A stretch of 64,000 nucleotides of DNA from the NCBI GenBank assembly GCA_947475065.1, contig CANJLB010000017.1, positions 1-64,000 on the forward strand, written 5' to 3'. The position numbers were made by a program, and so were the translations under genes. Position 1 is the first letter of the stretch. Every line of letters starts with the position of its first letter. This DNA comes from Opitutia bacterium (lineage in GTDB: Bacteria; Verrucomicrobiota; Verrucomicrobiia; Opitutales; Opitutaceae). Shown one piece after another: positions 39,913 to 52,353 of the stretch. The notes below the pieces were generated by a model. It searched no databases. It saw nothing but the letters and a program-made list of their open reading frames with translations, and was not told where the DNA came from.

Positions 39913-42225
39913 ATGCAAACCGAATTTTCCCCTGTCTCAGCCCCGGCTGCCGGGCAGTCGCTCGACCGCCGCTCTTTTTTCCGCCTGACCGCGCTCGCGG
40001 GCGGCGGCTTTGCGCTTGGCTATTCCTATCTCGGTTCCGCCGGCACGGCGCTCGCCGCCGACGCGTCGGCGGCGGCAGGTTTGCCCGCCAGCGTGTTCTC
40101 ACCGAGCAACTATATCCGCGTTGGCACCGACGGGGTCGTCACGATTTACACCACACGTCCCGAAGTCGGCCAAGGCATCAAGACGGCGATGCCGATGATC
40201 ATCGCCGAGGAGATGGACGTGAACTGGAAGGACGTGAAGGTGGTCAGCTCCTCCATTGATCCCGACAGCAACGCGCCCGTCCCTCAGGCGGCGGGCACCC
40301 CCGGCGGCCCCGGCGGTGGCGGACGCGGTGGCGGACGGGGCGGCGCGCAGCTGCCCAACCTCGACGGCCCATTTCCACAAAGCGCCGGTGGCAGCACTTC
40401 GACGCCACAGTCGTATCAGCCTCTCCGCATGATCGGCGCCACGGCGCGGGTCATCCTGATCGAGGCGGCCGCCCAGACTTGGGGGGTCCCTGCCGCCGAG
40501 TGCTCGACCGAGAATAGCTCCGTCTGGCACAAAGCCTCGGGCCGCAAGCTCCCGTACTCCCAGCTCGTCGCGACGGCCGCGACGTTGCCGGTGCCCGCGG
40601 CCAACGCGGTCACGCCGAAAGACCCCAAGGACTACAAGCTCCTGGGCACCCGTGTCTCCGGTGTGGAAAATCAGGCACTGGTGACCGGAAAACCGCTTTT
40701 CGGCATTGACCAGAAAATCCCCGGCATGGTCTATGCCATCTTTGAGAAATGTCCCGTCTACGGCAGCGGCGCCGTGCTCAGCGCCAATGTGGATGAGGTC
40801 AAAAAGCTCCCTGGTGTGAAGGATGCGTTTGTGGTCACCGCCGCCGGCGGTGTGCCGCACGGCGTCGCCATCCTCGGCACCTCGACTTGGGCGGCGTTCA
40901 GTGCTCGCAAGCAGCTCAAGGTCACCTTCGACGAAGGCCCCAACACCGGCCAGAGTTGGGCGGCCATGACGCAGCAGGCGCAGGCCCTCGGCGCGAATGC
41001 CGCCGCCGGCGACGGCGCGGCCTTCGACGGCGTGGCCAAGGTCATTGATGCCTCCTACAGTTTCCCCTATATCTCCCACGCCCCGCTTGAGCCGCAGAAC
41101 TGCCTCGCCGACGTGAAGGCCGACCGCGCCGAAATCTGGGCCCCCACGCAGAACGCCGGCGATGTGCTCAGCCGGGTGCTGGCCGCCACCGGGCTGACGG
41201 CCCGTGCAGTCAAGGTTCACGTCACGCGAAGTGGCGGCGGCTTTGGCCGGCGGCTCAACAATGACTATGCCGCGCAGGCCGCGCTCATCTCCAAGCTCGC
41301 CGGGGTGCCGGTGAAGCTCCAGTGGTCGCGCGAGGATGACATGAGGTTCGACGTGTTCCGGCCCGCCGGTTTTGGCTTCCTCAAGGGAGGCATCGACGCC
41401 GCCGGCAAGCTCGTCGCCTGGCGGCACCACCGCGTCAGTGTCAGCGGCGGCGGCGCGGGGCAGGACAGCTTCCCGCGGGGTTTTGGTGTGACCGAGCTGA
41501 GCCCGGCGGGGATGGTCCCGTCCGCCGTGCCCACCTTTGCCTGGCGCGCTCCCAACAGCTGCACCGGGGCCTGGGTCACCCAGAGCTTCTTGGACGAGCT
41601 CGCCCACGCCGCCGGCCGCGATCCGCTCGAGTTCAAGCTCGAGATTCTCGCCAACCCTCAGTCCGGTGTCCCCGGCCCGGTTAACGGAGTCACCGCCCAA
41701 GTCTATAGCGAGCGAATGACCGCGATTGTGAAACTCGCCGCCGAGAAGCTCGGCTGGGGCAAGAAGCTCCCGCGTGGCCAGGGTCAGGGCATTGCGTTTT
41801 ACTGCTGTCATGGCGGCTATGTCGCCGAGGCTGCCCAGGTTACTGTCTCCAAGGACGGCAAACTCACGGTGGACCACGTCGTCGCTGTCGCCGATGTCGG
41901 CCACACCATTGTCAATCTCAGTGGTGCGGAGAATCAAGGCCAGGGTGCCATTGTGGACGGTCTGAGCACCATGATGTTCCCCGAGCTGAACATCGAGAAA
42001 GGCCGCCTCGTCGAGGAGAACTTCACCCAGTATCAGCTTCTCTTCATGCCCGACGCGCCCAAAAAGATTGAGGTTCACTTCGTCAAGTCGGCGAACAACC
42101 CGACCGGGCTCGGCGAACCGACCCTGCCCCCCGTCGCCCCGGCGGTGTGCAACGCGATCTTCGCCGCGACGGGCATTCGCGTCCGCCAGTTCCCCCTCAC
42201 CCGCACCAGCCTGAAGTGGTCGTGA
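39913..42225 (+). CDS. Molybdopterin-binding xanthine dehydrogenase-family subunit, IorB-like (copy 2)
   Basis: 770 residues, paralogous to the gene at 9471. The Tat motif [20 protein letters not shown] predicts export. Molybdenum-cofactor motifs [13 protein letters not shown] and, near the end, GLGEPTLPP with the catalytic Glu are intact. A Gly/Arg-rich insert sits at residues about 127-146, a different position from the insert in copy 1. The active centre and cluster partner are shared, so substrates are probably related. A strong bidirectional terminator follows. No araC gene or aldo/keto reductase gene is adjacent. Confidence 0.93.
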   Translation: MQTEFSPVSAPAAGQSLDRRSFFRLTALAGGGFALGYSYLGSAGTALAADASAAAGLPASVFSPSNYIRVGTDGVVTIYTTRPEVGQGIKTAMPMIIAEEMDVNWKDVKVVSSSIDPDSNAPVPQAAGTPGGPGGGGRGGGRGGAQLPNLDGPFPQSAGGSTSTPQSYQPLRMIGATARVILIEAAAQTWGVPAAECSTENSSVWHKASGRKLPYSQLVATAATLPVPAANAVTPKDPKDYKLLGTRVSGVENQALVTGKPLFGIDQKIPGMVYAIFEKCPVYGSGAVLSANVDEVKKLPGVKDAFVVTAAGGVPHGVAILGTSTWAAFSARKQLKVTFDEGPNTGQSWAAMTQQAQALGANAAAGDGAAFDGVAKVIDASYSFPYISHAPLEPQNCLADVKADRAEIWAPTQNAGDVLSRVLAATGLTARAVKVHVTRSGGGFGRRLNNDYAAQAALISKLAGVPVKLQWSREDDMRFDVFRPAGFGFLKGGIDAAGKLVAWRHHRVSVSGGGAGQDSFPRGFGVTELSPAGMVPSAVPTFAWRAPNSCTGAWVTQSFLDELAHAAGRDPLEFKLEILANPQSGVPGPVNGVTAQVYSERMTAIVKLAAEKLGWGKKLPRGQGQGIAFYCCHGGYVAEAAQVTVSKDGKLTVDHVVAVADVGHTIVNLSGAENQGQGAIVDGLSTMMFPELNIEKGRLVEENFTQYQLLFMPDAPKKIEVHFVKSANNPTGLGEPTLPPVAPAVCNAIFAATGIRVRQFPLTRTSLKWS

Positions 42226-42263
42226 GGAGTTATGACGGACGTGGTGTCCCCATCGCCAAAAGC

Positions 42264-42295
42264 AAAAGCCCCGCGCCTTGTCGCGGGGCTTTTTA
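42264..42295. terminator. Bidirectional rho-independent terminator
   Basis: The stem agccccgcg / cgcggggct (42267-42275 and 42282-42290) encloses loop ccttgt, with AAAA before and TTTTT after. It sits between convergent iorB (copy 2) and the bicupin gene and can serve both. Confidence 0.9.
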
Positions 42296-42379
42296 TGGGG
42301 CTTGGGGCCGGCTTAAGGGGCGTTTAGGGCCGGCCTGATCCTGGCCCCCCGGAGTGTCCGGCTCCAGTCGCGGTGCCTT

Positions 42380-43411
42380 TTAGCGCTGCGTCACTTTGGC
42401 CGGGGCCGGCGCGGTCTTGGGCGTCAGCTCGGTCGTGATGCGGAAGAGGTGGTAGGAGGCGGGCTGGCCGGTGGCGTTTTTGACCGTGTGCGTGTCGTTG
42501 GAGGCGATGAAGAAAATCGTGCCGGGCGTGCCGCGCTCCGACTTGCCGTTGATGGTCACGTCGAGCAGGCCGTCTTTGACGGCGAGGAGCTGCTCCTCGG
42601 GGCGGCGGGCGGGCGAGTCGTCCCTCTGGCCGGCGTTGAGCGAGATCACGGCGCACTCGAAGTTTTCGGCGGTGGTGGTGGCGCCGTTGAAAATCTCGTG
42701 GCGAGAGCCGGTTTTCGTCGGCTTGGGCACGGACCTGGCCGCATCAAAAACGACGGAGCCGAGCTTGCCCGCGGGCACCGGGTCCGAGGGGGTGGTGTCG
42801 GCGCGCGGCGTGGCTGGCGTCGAGGCGGTGTGGATGTTGAACACCAGATAGGTGGCGGGCTTGTCGCCCTTGTTCTCGACGTTGTGGTATTGGTTGGCGG
42901 CAAAGAAAAACACCGCGCCGGGCCCGACGGTCTCGGTCTTGCGGACATCGGCGGTGACGCCGCCCAGGCCGACCTCGAGCGTGCCTTCCTTCAGGACGAT
43001 GAACTCCTCGTTCCCGTGGCGGTGGGGCGGATGGGAGTTTTGGCCGGGATTGAGGGTGCTGATATGGATTTCCAGCTTTCCGATGGTGGGGGTCACGAGG
43101 TCGGAGACATTGCGGCGCACACCGGTTGTGCCGTTGGTGCGGACCTCGAGCCGCTCCCAGATGAATGCCGTTGAACCGAGCCGCTGGGTGGGCTGGCCGC
43201 CGGGCGTGGCGGCTGGGATGGCCACGAGATTGGCGAGGGCTGAGTAACCGTTGACACCGCCGGTGGTGACATTGGGAGCAAACATCGGGGTGGCCGGCGG
43301 GGCGACGGGAGCCGGACCTGCGGCGGCGGTCGCGCCGGCGGCAAAGGACAGGGAGGCGCCAGTGGAAGCGGCGGCCAGCACGAGCAGCAGTTGACGGGAG
43401 AGATTTTTCAA
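42380..43411 (-). CDS. Secreted bicupin protein
   Basis: 343 residues. A signal peptide (KNLSRQLLLVLAAASTGAS) begins at a likely TTG start at 43411; a TTG at 43459 is an alternative. The first cupin (about residues 85-200) has the metal ligands HPPHRHGNEEF and a late His in NQYHNVENKG. The second cupin (about 230-330) keeps the fold (VKDGLLDVTINGK; SNDTHTVKNAT), but the ligand strand reads DDSPARRPEEQL with no His, so it probably lacks metal. It is convergent with iorB copy 2. Substrate unknown. Confidence 0.83.
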   Translation of the reverse strand: MKNLSRQLLLVLAAASTGASLSFAAGATAAAGPAPVAPPATPMFAPNVTTGGVNGYSALANLVAIPAATPGGQPTQRLGSTAFIWERLEVRTNGTTGVRRNVSDLVTPTIGKLEIHISTLNPGQNSHPPHRHGNEEFIVLKEGTLEVGLGGVTADVRKTETVGPGAVFFFAANQYHNVENKGDKPATYLVFNIHTASTPATPRADTTPSDPVPAGKLGSVVFDAARSVPKPTKTGSRHEIFNGATTTAENFECAVISLNAGQRDDSPARRPEEQLLAVKDGLLDVTINGKSERGTPGTIFFIASNDTHTVKNATGQPASYHLFRITTELTPKTAPAPAKVTQR

Positions 43412-43536
43412 GAGGGGAGAAAAGGGCAGTGCAAAACCGCAGACTGACAGAGCGGCCAAATTTCCGCCGCCGGGCCGCCAAATGCAACCGGGAACTTCCC
43501 GCTCCTTCGGCCGTGGGGCCGCTTGTCCGGGTCAGG

Positions 43537-43542
43537 TATGAT
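43537..43542 (+). promoter_or_regulatory. Possible -10 element (tatgat) of the SNF2 gene
   Basis: A near-consensus tatgat lies about 57 bases before ATG 43599. Its reverse complement (atcata) could also serve the divergent bicupin gene. I cannot place a matching -35. Confidence 0.3.
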
Positions 43543-43598
43543 ACGTTTCGGCATTGCGTCGCGCCGGGTTTGGCCCCGGAAACGTCGGGCTGCGCGCC

Positions 43599-46151
43599 AT
43601 GCTTCGCCTCCTGCTCCCGCCCAACCTCGCCGCCGCCGCCGCTCGCGACGCCATCGCCGTCAAGGCTGAGCTGGACCGTGACGCCGCGCCGCCGCCCGGC
43701 CTGCTGCCGGCGCTGGCTGTGCTCCAGCGGATCTGCGGGACGGCGACCCCACCGGTGTTTCTCCAGCTCACGCGCGCGCAGCTGGGCGAGCTGGCCGCCG
43801 CGGCCGGAGCGGAGCCGGTGTTTGTGGAAAACGGCCGCAGCGTCGCATGGCCACACGACGCGCTGTTCGCCGACCTCGCGGCCAAGGCCGCCGCGAGTTC
43901 CCCGCTCCCGACCCCTATGCCGGCGGCCCGGCCCACCCGCCGCGCCATCCCGGCCGACCTCACGCCGATGCTGGTGGACGGATCGGAACATTTCCTTGCG
44001 CTCACGCTGCCGTCGCGCGAGCACCCCGGTCACGCCGCCGCGCTTGATCTGGTGCGTGGCCACGGCTTCGTGCTGGAGCCATCCAACCGCAAGTGGTGGC
44101 TGCGCGACCGCCACAAGACGCTCAATTTTATCGCCGCCCACGGGGCGCGGCTGCGTGAGGAATTTAACGCCGAACTGACGCCCGGCTTTGAGCAACGCAC
44201 GGCCCACCTCCGCGCGGCGGAGGCCGTCGCGGAAGTCGTGCCCGCCGGTGGCGGCTTTGCGGTCACGCTCGCACTGCACGCCGGCCCGGCGGATGACACG
44301 CAGTTGCGGGCCGCTCTGGCGGCCGGGCGCGGCTACCTTGAGGCGGGGGAAAACGTTTTTCTGCTTGCCCCCGGCCTGCTCCAAAAGCTCACGGAGGCAC
44401 AACGGGCGCTCACGAACGAGCCTGTGGCCGGCCTGGCGCCGCGCCGCACCCAGCGGGTGAGCGTCGCGCGCGCAGCCGAGGCGGACGGGATCATCGAGGC
44501 ACTTGCACCCGGCTATCAGGCTCCGGCCGAGTGGCGCACGCGCAGCACGGCGCTCCGCGACCTCACCGCGCTTGCGCCCACGCCGCTCCCGGTTGCGCTC
44601 GATGCGCAGTTGCGTTCTTACCAGCGGCTCGGCGCTGCGTGGCTCTGGCATCTTTGGCAGCACCGCCTGGGCGGCATCCTTGCCGATGAGATGGGTCTGG
44701 GCAAAACGGCGCAGGCGCTGGCGGTGCTCAGCGCGATCAGCGCCCAGCCTAAGGGTGAAGAGGCCAGGGAAAAGGCTTCTGGCCGGCCTGGATGGGACGG
44801 GGCGTCCTGCAACCTCGACCCCTCGGCGTTCAACCCCCGGCCGATTTCACTCGTGGTCGTCCCGGCCTCGCTGCTGGAAAACTGGCGGCGCGAGGCGGCG
44901 AGGTTTGCGCCGCAGTTGCGCGTGTTCGTCCACCATGCGGCGCAACGCCTGACGGCGGCCGCCAGCTTTGCCGCCCACGACCTGGTCCTCACGAGCTATG
45001 GCACGCTGGCGCGCGATCAGGCGCTGTTTGCCACCGTGGAGTTTGCCGCCGTCGTGGCCGATGAGGCGCAGCACATCAAAAACCGCCGCTCGCAAAACGC
45101 CGCCGCTTTGCGGGCGCTGCGGGCGTCCGCGCGGTTTCTGCTTACCGGCACTCCCTTGGAAAACTCACTCGACGACCTGCGGTCGCTCTTCGAGTTTGTG
45201 CTGCCCGGCTACCTCACCCGCGCTCCGGCCGGGGCGCGCGGCGAGGAACGCGCGTGGTTCGACTCCCGCCTCCGCGCGCAGACGGCCCCCTACATCCTCC
45301 GCCGCACCAAGCGGGCGGTCGCCCCCGAGCTGCCGGAAAAAATTGAGCAAACCCTCTGGTGCGAGCTCACGCCCGCGCAGGCCGCGCTCTACCGCCGCAC
45401 GCAGGAAGACTTCGAGCGCGAGCAGCTCGGCCTCGCCGCCGCCGGCGTGGGCGAAAACCGGCTGCGCTTCGCCGCGCTCACGCAATTGCTCCGGCTCCGG
45501 CAAATTTGCTGTGATCCGCGGCTGGTGCCGGGCGGGGGTCTGCCGGCAGATGCACCGTCGGACAAAACGGCGGATGCGCCGGCCGAAGCCGGATCGTTGC
45601 CGGCCGGCCGGCCCCAACCTGAGGCCGGCTTTGCGGACTCGGCGAAACTCGACGCGTTCCGTGAGCTGCTGGCCGAGGCGGTGGATGACGGCCACCGGGT
45701 GCTCGTATTTTCGCAGTTCACCTCGCTGCTGGCGCTGCTGCGTGCCGAGCTGGACGCGCAGGGCGTGGCGTATTGTTATCTGGACGGCGCCATGACCACC
45801 CGCGCACGGCAGGCCGAGGTGGACCGGTTTCAGGCCGGGCCGGATGTACCGGTGTTTCTGCTCTCGCTCAAGGCCGGCGGCACGGGCCTCAACCTCACCG
45901 GCGCGGACACGGTCGTCCATTTCGACCCGTGGTGGAACCCGGCCGCCGAGGCGCAGGCGACGGACCGCGCCCACCGAATCGGGCAGGCGCGCACGGTGAC
46001 GAGCTACAAGCTCATCGCCGCCGGCACCGTCGAGGAAAAGGTGCTTGGCCTGCAGGCTGGAAAGCGCGCCCTGCTGGCTGACGTGTTTGAGGCGAGCGAC
46101 GCGGCGGCCGCGAAGCTGTCGCTGGCGGACTTGCTGGAACTGACCAAGTAG
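43599..46151 (+). CDS. SNF2-family DEAD/DEAH helicase (2)
   Basis: 850 residues. The C-terminal half is a complete SNF2 core: GGILADEMGLGKTAQALAVL, LVVVPASLLENW, FAAVVADEAQHIKN, FLLTGTPLENSLDDLRSLF, YILRRTKRAVAPELPEK, VFSQFTSLLALLR, SLKAGGTGLNLT and DPWWNPAAEAQATDRAHRIG. The N-terminal 330 residues are the divergent arm without a SWIM finger, unlike the copy at 25247. It probably remodels DNA-protein complexes. The start ATG 43599 gives MLRLLLPPNL. Its divergent neighbour is the bicupin gene. Confidence 0.93.
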   Translation: MLRLLLPPNLAAAAARDAIAVKAELDRDAAPPPGLLPALAVLQRICGTATPPVFLQLTRAQLGELAAAAGAEPVFVENGRSVAWPHDALFADLAAKAAASSPLPTPMPAARPTRRAIPADLTPMLVDGSEHFLALTLPSREHPGHAAALDLVRGHGFVLEPSNRKWWLRDRHKTLNFIAAHGARLREEFNAELTPGFEQRTAHLRAAEAVAEVVPAGGGFAVTLALHAGPADDTQLRAALAAGRGYLEAGENVFLLAPGLLQKLTEAQRALTNEPVAGLAPRRTQRVSVARAAEADGIIEALAPGYQAPAEWRTRSTALRDLTALAPTPLPVALDAQLRSYQRLGAAWLWHLWQHRLGGILADEMGLGKTAQALAVLSAISAQPKGEEAREKASGRPGWDGASCNLDPSAFNPRPISLVVVPASLLENWRREAARFAPQLRVFVHHAAQRLTAAASFAAHDLVLTSYGTLARDQALFATVEFAAVVADEAQHIKNRRSQNAAALRALRASARFLLTGTPLENSLDDLRSLFEFVLPGYLTRAPAGARGEERAWFDSRLRAQTAPYILRRTKRAVAPELPEKIEQTLWCELTPAQAALYRRTQEDFEREQLGLAAAGVGENRLRFAALTQLLRLRQICCDPRLVPGGGLPADAPSDKTADAPAEAGSLPAGRPQPEAGFADSAKLDAFRELLAEAVDDGHRVLVFSQFTSLLALLRAELDAQGVAYCYLDGAMTTRARQAEVDRFQAGPDVPVFLLSLKAGGTGLNLTGADTVVHFDPWWNPAAEAQATDRAHRIGQARTVTSYKLIAAGTVEEKVLGLQAGKRALLADVFEASDAAAAKLSLADLLELTK

Positions 46152-46190
46152 CAGGGCGGGCTGGCGGGCGGTTTCAGGCGGCGGCAGGGT

Positions 46191-46412
46191 CTATGGTTTA
46201 GGGGCCGCCGCGACGATGCCGTCGGTTAGCTGGTAACGGAAGTAGTCCAGGTCAACCGAGCCGCCTTCCGTGCCGGAACTGAAGAAGCCGGCGCGTGCAC
46301 CCATCCAAAAGACGTAGCTCAGCGTGATGGGCTGGCCGATGGGCGTGAACGTTGCGCCGTCGGTGCTGAACGAGATGCGGACAGTCGGGAAGAGCCGCGA
46401 CTGCGCGCCCAT
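46191..46412 (-). pseudogene. GH43-type beta-xylosidase C-terminal remnant
   Basis: About 73 codons ending at 46191 read RISFSTDGATFTPIGQPITL, then YVFWMGARAGFFSSGTE and SVDLDYFRYQ. This is the concanavalin-A-like C-terminal module typical of GH43 beta-xylosidases, with nothing of the catalytic propeller upstream. The frame remains open further upstream only as antisense of the next gene. It is probably a leftover of a polysaccharide-degradation gene. Confidence 0.65.
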
Positions 46413-46625
46413 ACATCCCGTGGCCGGGCAGGGGAGGGGGGAAGCTTCATCAGGACAGGGCAAACCGCCCGCCCCGCCCGCCGCAAGGCAAATGGTGTGC
46501 TGCTTTTCCCGGAAAAGCGCTTGCGTCGCCCCGGTGTGGCAGGGATGCTGCTCCTTCCTGCTCGCGGCACCACCCGCCGCACCAAGCAAACACACACGCG
46601 GGCTTCGCCCGCTTTTTCGGACCAA

Positions 46626-48560
46626 ATGGAAGACCCAGCCCCCACTGAAAATCCGCCAGCGGATTTCAACAAGATCGACCTGTCCCAGCTCCAAAGCTTC
46701 AGTTTTGGCACGCAATGGGCGCAGGACAAGGCAGCGCCAGGCGGCGGGCGACCCCCGCGCGAGGGGCGGCGTGACGACCGGCCGTTTCGGCCGCGCGAGG
46801 GCGGCGGTGCGGACGAGCCACGCCGTGACCGGCGCGAGTTTCGCCGTCCTGCCGGGGCGGGCGAGGGCGCGGCCGCTCCGGGCGGCCCCGCAACGGCACC
46901 GCGCCACGACGGCGGCAGCCGTCCGCCCCGCGGCGATGAGCCGCGCGGCAATTTTCGCGGCCCGCGCCGCGAGGACGATGACCGCCGGGGCGGCGGTTTC
47001 CGCGAGGATGGCCCGCGCCGGTTTGGCGGGCGTGGCCCGGTGCCGGAGCGCGGCCCCTACCTCAGTCCGTTTTTCAACGTCACATTTTATCCCGAGGACA
47101 CGAGCTTCGCCACGCTGGTAAAAACCATCCGCACGTCGCTCCGCACCTTCGAGCTGTTTGAGGTGGCCCGCGCGGTCGTGGGCAAAAGCGACCGTTGCAT
47201 CGCCCTCATCGAGCGCATGCCGCCCGGTGGTCCCGGCGCACCTGCGGCCGATGCCCCGCCCACGAAGCCCGCGCCGCTCGTCATCTCGGTGCCGGACGCG
47301 CTCCCGTTTGAAAACGAGGAAGCCGCCATCGCCCACGTCATGGCGACCCATCTCGCCACGTTTTTTGACACCACCGAGGTCGAGGTTGAGGCGCCCAAGG
47401 GCAACTTTCAGGTGGTCAACAAGTGTGGTATCACCGGGGAGCTGCTCGCCCCGCCCAACTACCACCGCTACGGGCCGATCATGCGCCAGCACCATGCGAC
47501 GCGCCTGCGGATGCCCTTTGAGGCGTTTGCGGCCAAGATCGAGACCGTGCGCGACCCCGAGGCCGTGAACCAGTGGCTGGAAAAAATGAAGAAGACGGTG
47601 CGCTACACCTGGAAGCTCGCCGGAGAAGGCGAGACGCCGCCGTCCTTTGCCACGCAAGAGGAGGCCCGCCAGCATCTGCTGACCAATGCGCGGGAGAAAG
47701 TTTTGCGCCTTGCCGACAGCTGGCGCGTGCCCGGGAAAAATCTCGCCACGCTCCCCGCCGGCGAAATCCGACGTGCCACCGAAGGTGCGCTCGAGCGCCA
47801 GCGGCACTTCCCCCTCGACACAGCCAACGCGCTGCGCGGCCGCCTGCGCCGCGAAGGCCTCTCGATCTTCAAGAAAGGCTCCAAGGGCATCACCTATGTC
47901 TGTGCCGTCCGTCGCAAGCTCCGCACGTCCGACCAGGTGTTTGCCGAAAACCTCGGCGCGCTGATCGCCTTCATTGAGAAGTATCCGATGGTACGTCGCA
48001 GCGTGCTGCCGGAAAAATTTCTCGGCTTCAAGCTGCCTGCTGCGGTGGAAACCCCGCCGCCTCAGTCCGAGACACCCGCAGCTGCGGGGGTGGAAGGCAC
48101 CGCTCCGGTCGAAGGCGAGACTCCGGCCACAGCCGCCGCTCCGGCCACCGTGCCCCCGGCGGCTCCTGAAACCGTCCCCGGTTCGGCCATGCCGTCTGCC
48201 GCGACGCTCACTCCCGAGGAACGCGAGCGCCTGACCAAGCTGCACAGCGATCTCCGCTGGCTGCTGAGCGAGGGTTACGTCATGGAGTTTATGGACGGCC
48301 GCCTGTTCATTCCGCCGCCGGTCGCGGCCGCCCGCAAGCAGGAGGCCGAGACTGCCGAGCACGACTTGGAGAACTTCCCCGACACCCCGGCCACGGAGCC
48401 CGCAGCCACCGGTGAAGAGCCGGCGGTGAGCACCGAAGCGGATGTTCCCGCCGCGTCGGAGCCGGCTGGCGTGGCACCGGTCGTGTTGCCTGAATCCACT
48501 GCGGCCGAGCCTGTTGTGCCGCCGGCCGCCCCGGCAGGGTCCGTGATCCCGCCATCCTGA
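46626..48560 (+). CDS. RGG-rich protein of unknown function
   Basis: 644 residues in three parts. Residues about 38-140 are disordered and rich in Arg, Gly, Asp and Pro (RGG-like repeats such as DDRRGGGFRED). Residues about 144-460 are a folded core with YLSPFFNVTFYPEDTSFATL, NKCGITGELLAPPNYHRYGP and RRATEGALERQRHFPLDTAN. Residues about 465-644 contain Pro/Ala/Glu-rich tracts around a short helical segment (TPEERERLTKLHSDLRWLLS). RGG tracts often bind RNA, so an RNA-related role is possible, but I know no family. The start ATG 46626 gives MEDPAPTENPP. Confidence 0.75.
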   Translation: MEDPAPTENPPADFNKIDLSQLQSFSFGTQWAQDKAAPGGGRPPREGRRDDRPFRPREGGGADEPRRDRREFRRPAGAGEGAAAPGGPATAPRHDGGSRPPRGDEPRGNFRGPRREDDDRRGGGFREDGPRRFGGRGPVPERGPYLSPFFNVTFYPEDTSFATLVKTIRTSLRTFELFEVARAVVGKSDRCIALIERMPPGGPGAPAADAPPTKPAPLVISVPDALPFENEEAAIAHVMATHLATFFDTTEVEVEAPKGNFQVVNKCGITGELLAPPNYHRYGPIMRQHHATRLRMPFEAFAAKIETVRDPEAVNQWLEKMKKTVRYTWKLAGEGETPPSFATQEEARQHLLTNAREKVLRLADSWRVPGKNLATLPAGEIRRATEGALERQRHFPLDTANALRGRLRREGLSIFKKGSKGITYVCAVRRKLRTSDQVFAENLGALIAFIEKYPMVRRSVLPEKFLGFKLPAAVETPPPQSETPAAAGVEGTAPVEGETPATAAAPATVPPAAPETVPGSAMPSAATLTPEERERLTKLHSDLRWLLSEGYVMEFMDGRLFIPPPVAAARKQEAETAEHDLENFPDTPATEPAATGEEPAVSTEADVPAASEPAGVAPVVLPESTAAEPVVPPAAPAGSVIPPS

Positions 48561-48605
48561 GCCTCAGGAATTTCCGGCCGGCAGTGACCGGGCCTGCCTA
48601 CCACC

Positions 48606-49178
48606 ATGAAAGACCGCTTTCCGGAGACCCTAGCGTTGGAGATCGACCGCCAGCTCCTCAGGAAATATCTTCGCCTGAAGTCGATCCTGATGTGCCAATG
48701 TGTGATGGGATTGCTCGGTTTCCCGGCTGGCATGGCCCTTATGGAAGATGCGCTCAAGAAAGACGGCACAACATTGCTCGAGAGGCTGGGTTTGATTGCC
48801 CAAGGCATTGGGTTGGGGCAACTGGGGGCGCTTTTACTGACGTCTTTGCTCTATCTGATTTTGATGCACCGGCAGACTGGCCAATACGCCGACGGTCTGG
48901 AAGTCAGGGTGGAGGGGGCCTTTTTGAGGGTATGTGCGCCTGTCGTCTTTGCGGGGCGAAGGGATCGGAAGCTACATTTCCGGTCGATCATAGACTATAC
49001 TGTGGTCGAAGGCCCGCTGATGCGGCGTCTGGGGATTATGGGGCTGCAAATTAACACGGCCGGCCAGAACCTTCACCAAAACGTGATTCTGATCCCCGCC
49101 ATCAAAAACGCCCTGGCCACCCGTGACCTGCTCGCCGAGATTGATGCGGCGCGGGAGCAGGGCCATCATGTAGCCTGA
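48606..49178 (+). CDS. Small membrane protein, possibly with a PH-like domain
   Basis: 190 residues. Two hydrophobic segments (about 27-45 and 66-85, GLGQLGALLLTSLLYLILM) are followed by a beta-rich soluble part with LEVRVEGAFLRV, RKLHFRSIIDYTVVEGPL and RRLGIMGLQINTAG. The last is like the bacterial PH-domain (DUF304) pattern. There is no nearby functional clue. The start is ATG 48606, 45 bases after the RGG-rich gene, so the two may be co-transcribed. Confidence 0.65.
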   Translation: MKDRFPETLALEIDRQLLRKYLRLKSILMCQCVMGLLGFPAGMALMEDALKKDGTTLLERLGLIAQGIGLGQLGALLLTSLLYLILMHRQTGQYADGLEVRVEGAFLRVCAPVVFAGRRDRKLHFRSIIDYTVVEGPLMRRLGIMGLQINTAGQNLHQNVILIPAIKNALATRDLLAEIDAAREQGHHVA

Positions 49179-49353
49179 AAACGCTTGTTCAGAATCAGTT
49201 GAGAAAGTTGTCTCGGTGCCGCTCAGCCCCATGTCCATGCGTCATTCCGATCTCAGCGAGGCTGCCGCCACACGGCATGCTGTTCTGTTCCGCCTGCGAT
49301 CAAACAGTGCCGCCGGGAGCGGGACGGAATAATCACCTCCCGCGCAAGACGCG

Positions 49354-49381
49354 TTGACACGAGGCCCCCCGGTCCTATTCG
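49354..49381 (+). promoter_or_regulatory. Possible sigma-70 promoter of ppdK
   Basis: A consensus -35 ttgaca (49354-49359) is followed 16 bases later by tattcg (49376-49381), leaving a leader of about 50 bases before ATG 49441. The -10 is weak. Confidence 0.4.
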
Positions 49382-49440
49382 CTTGTCCTTCTGCGTCCGT
49401 ACGGCGCGCTCCATTTTCCAACCCTGACTCATCCTTCAAC

Positions 49441-52212
<2,772 letters not shown>

Positions 52213-52260
52213 TCCGAAATAGGGACGCGACACTCTCGTCGCGATTCAGTCTGAACTTCC

Positions 52261-52292
52261 AGCCCTGCGCCTTCCCAGGCGCGGGGCTTTTT
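52261..52292 (+). terminator. Rho-independent terminator of ppdK
   Basis: The 11-bp stem agccctgcgcc / ggcgcggggct (52261-52271 and 52278-52288) with one wobble pair and a 6-base loop runs into TTTTT. It lies 50 bases after the ppdK stop. Confidence 0.88.
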
Positions 52293-52353
52293 ATGACGGG
52301 CAAACAATCTTGCTGGTTGTCAGCCCGAGCCTGTCCCGGCTAGCCTCCAATTC

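Noticed and set aside
46413-48362. Extension of the GH43-like frame upstream on the minus strand
   Set aside because: Beyond about 46412 the frame is antisense to the RGG-rich gene and has no GH43 catalytic motifs.
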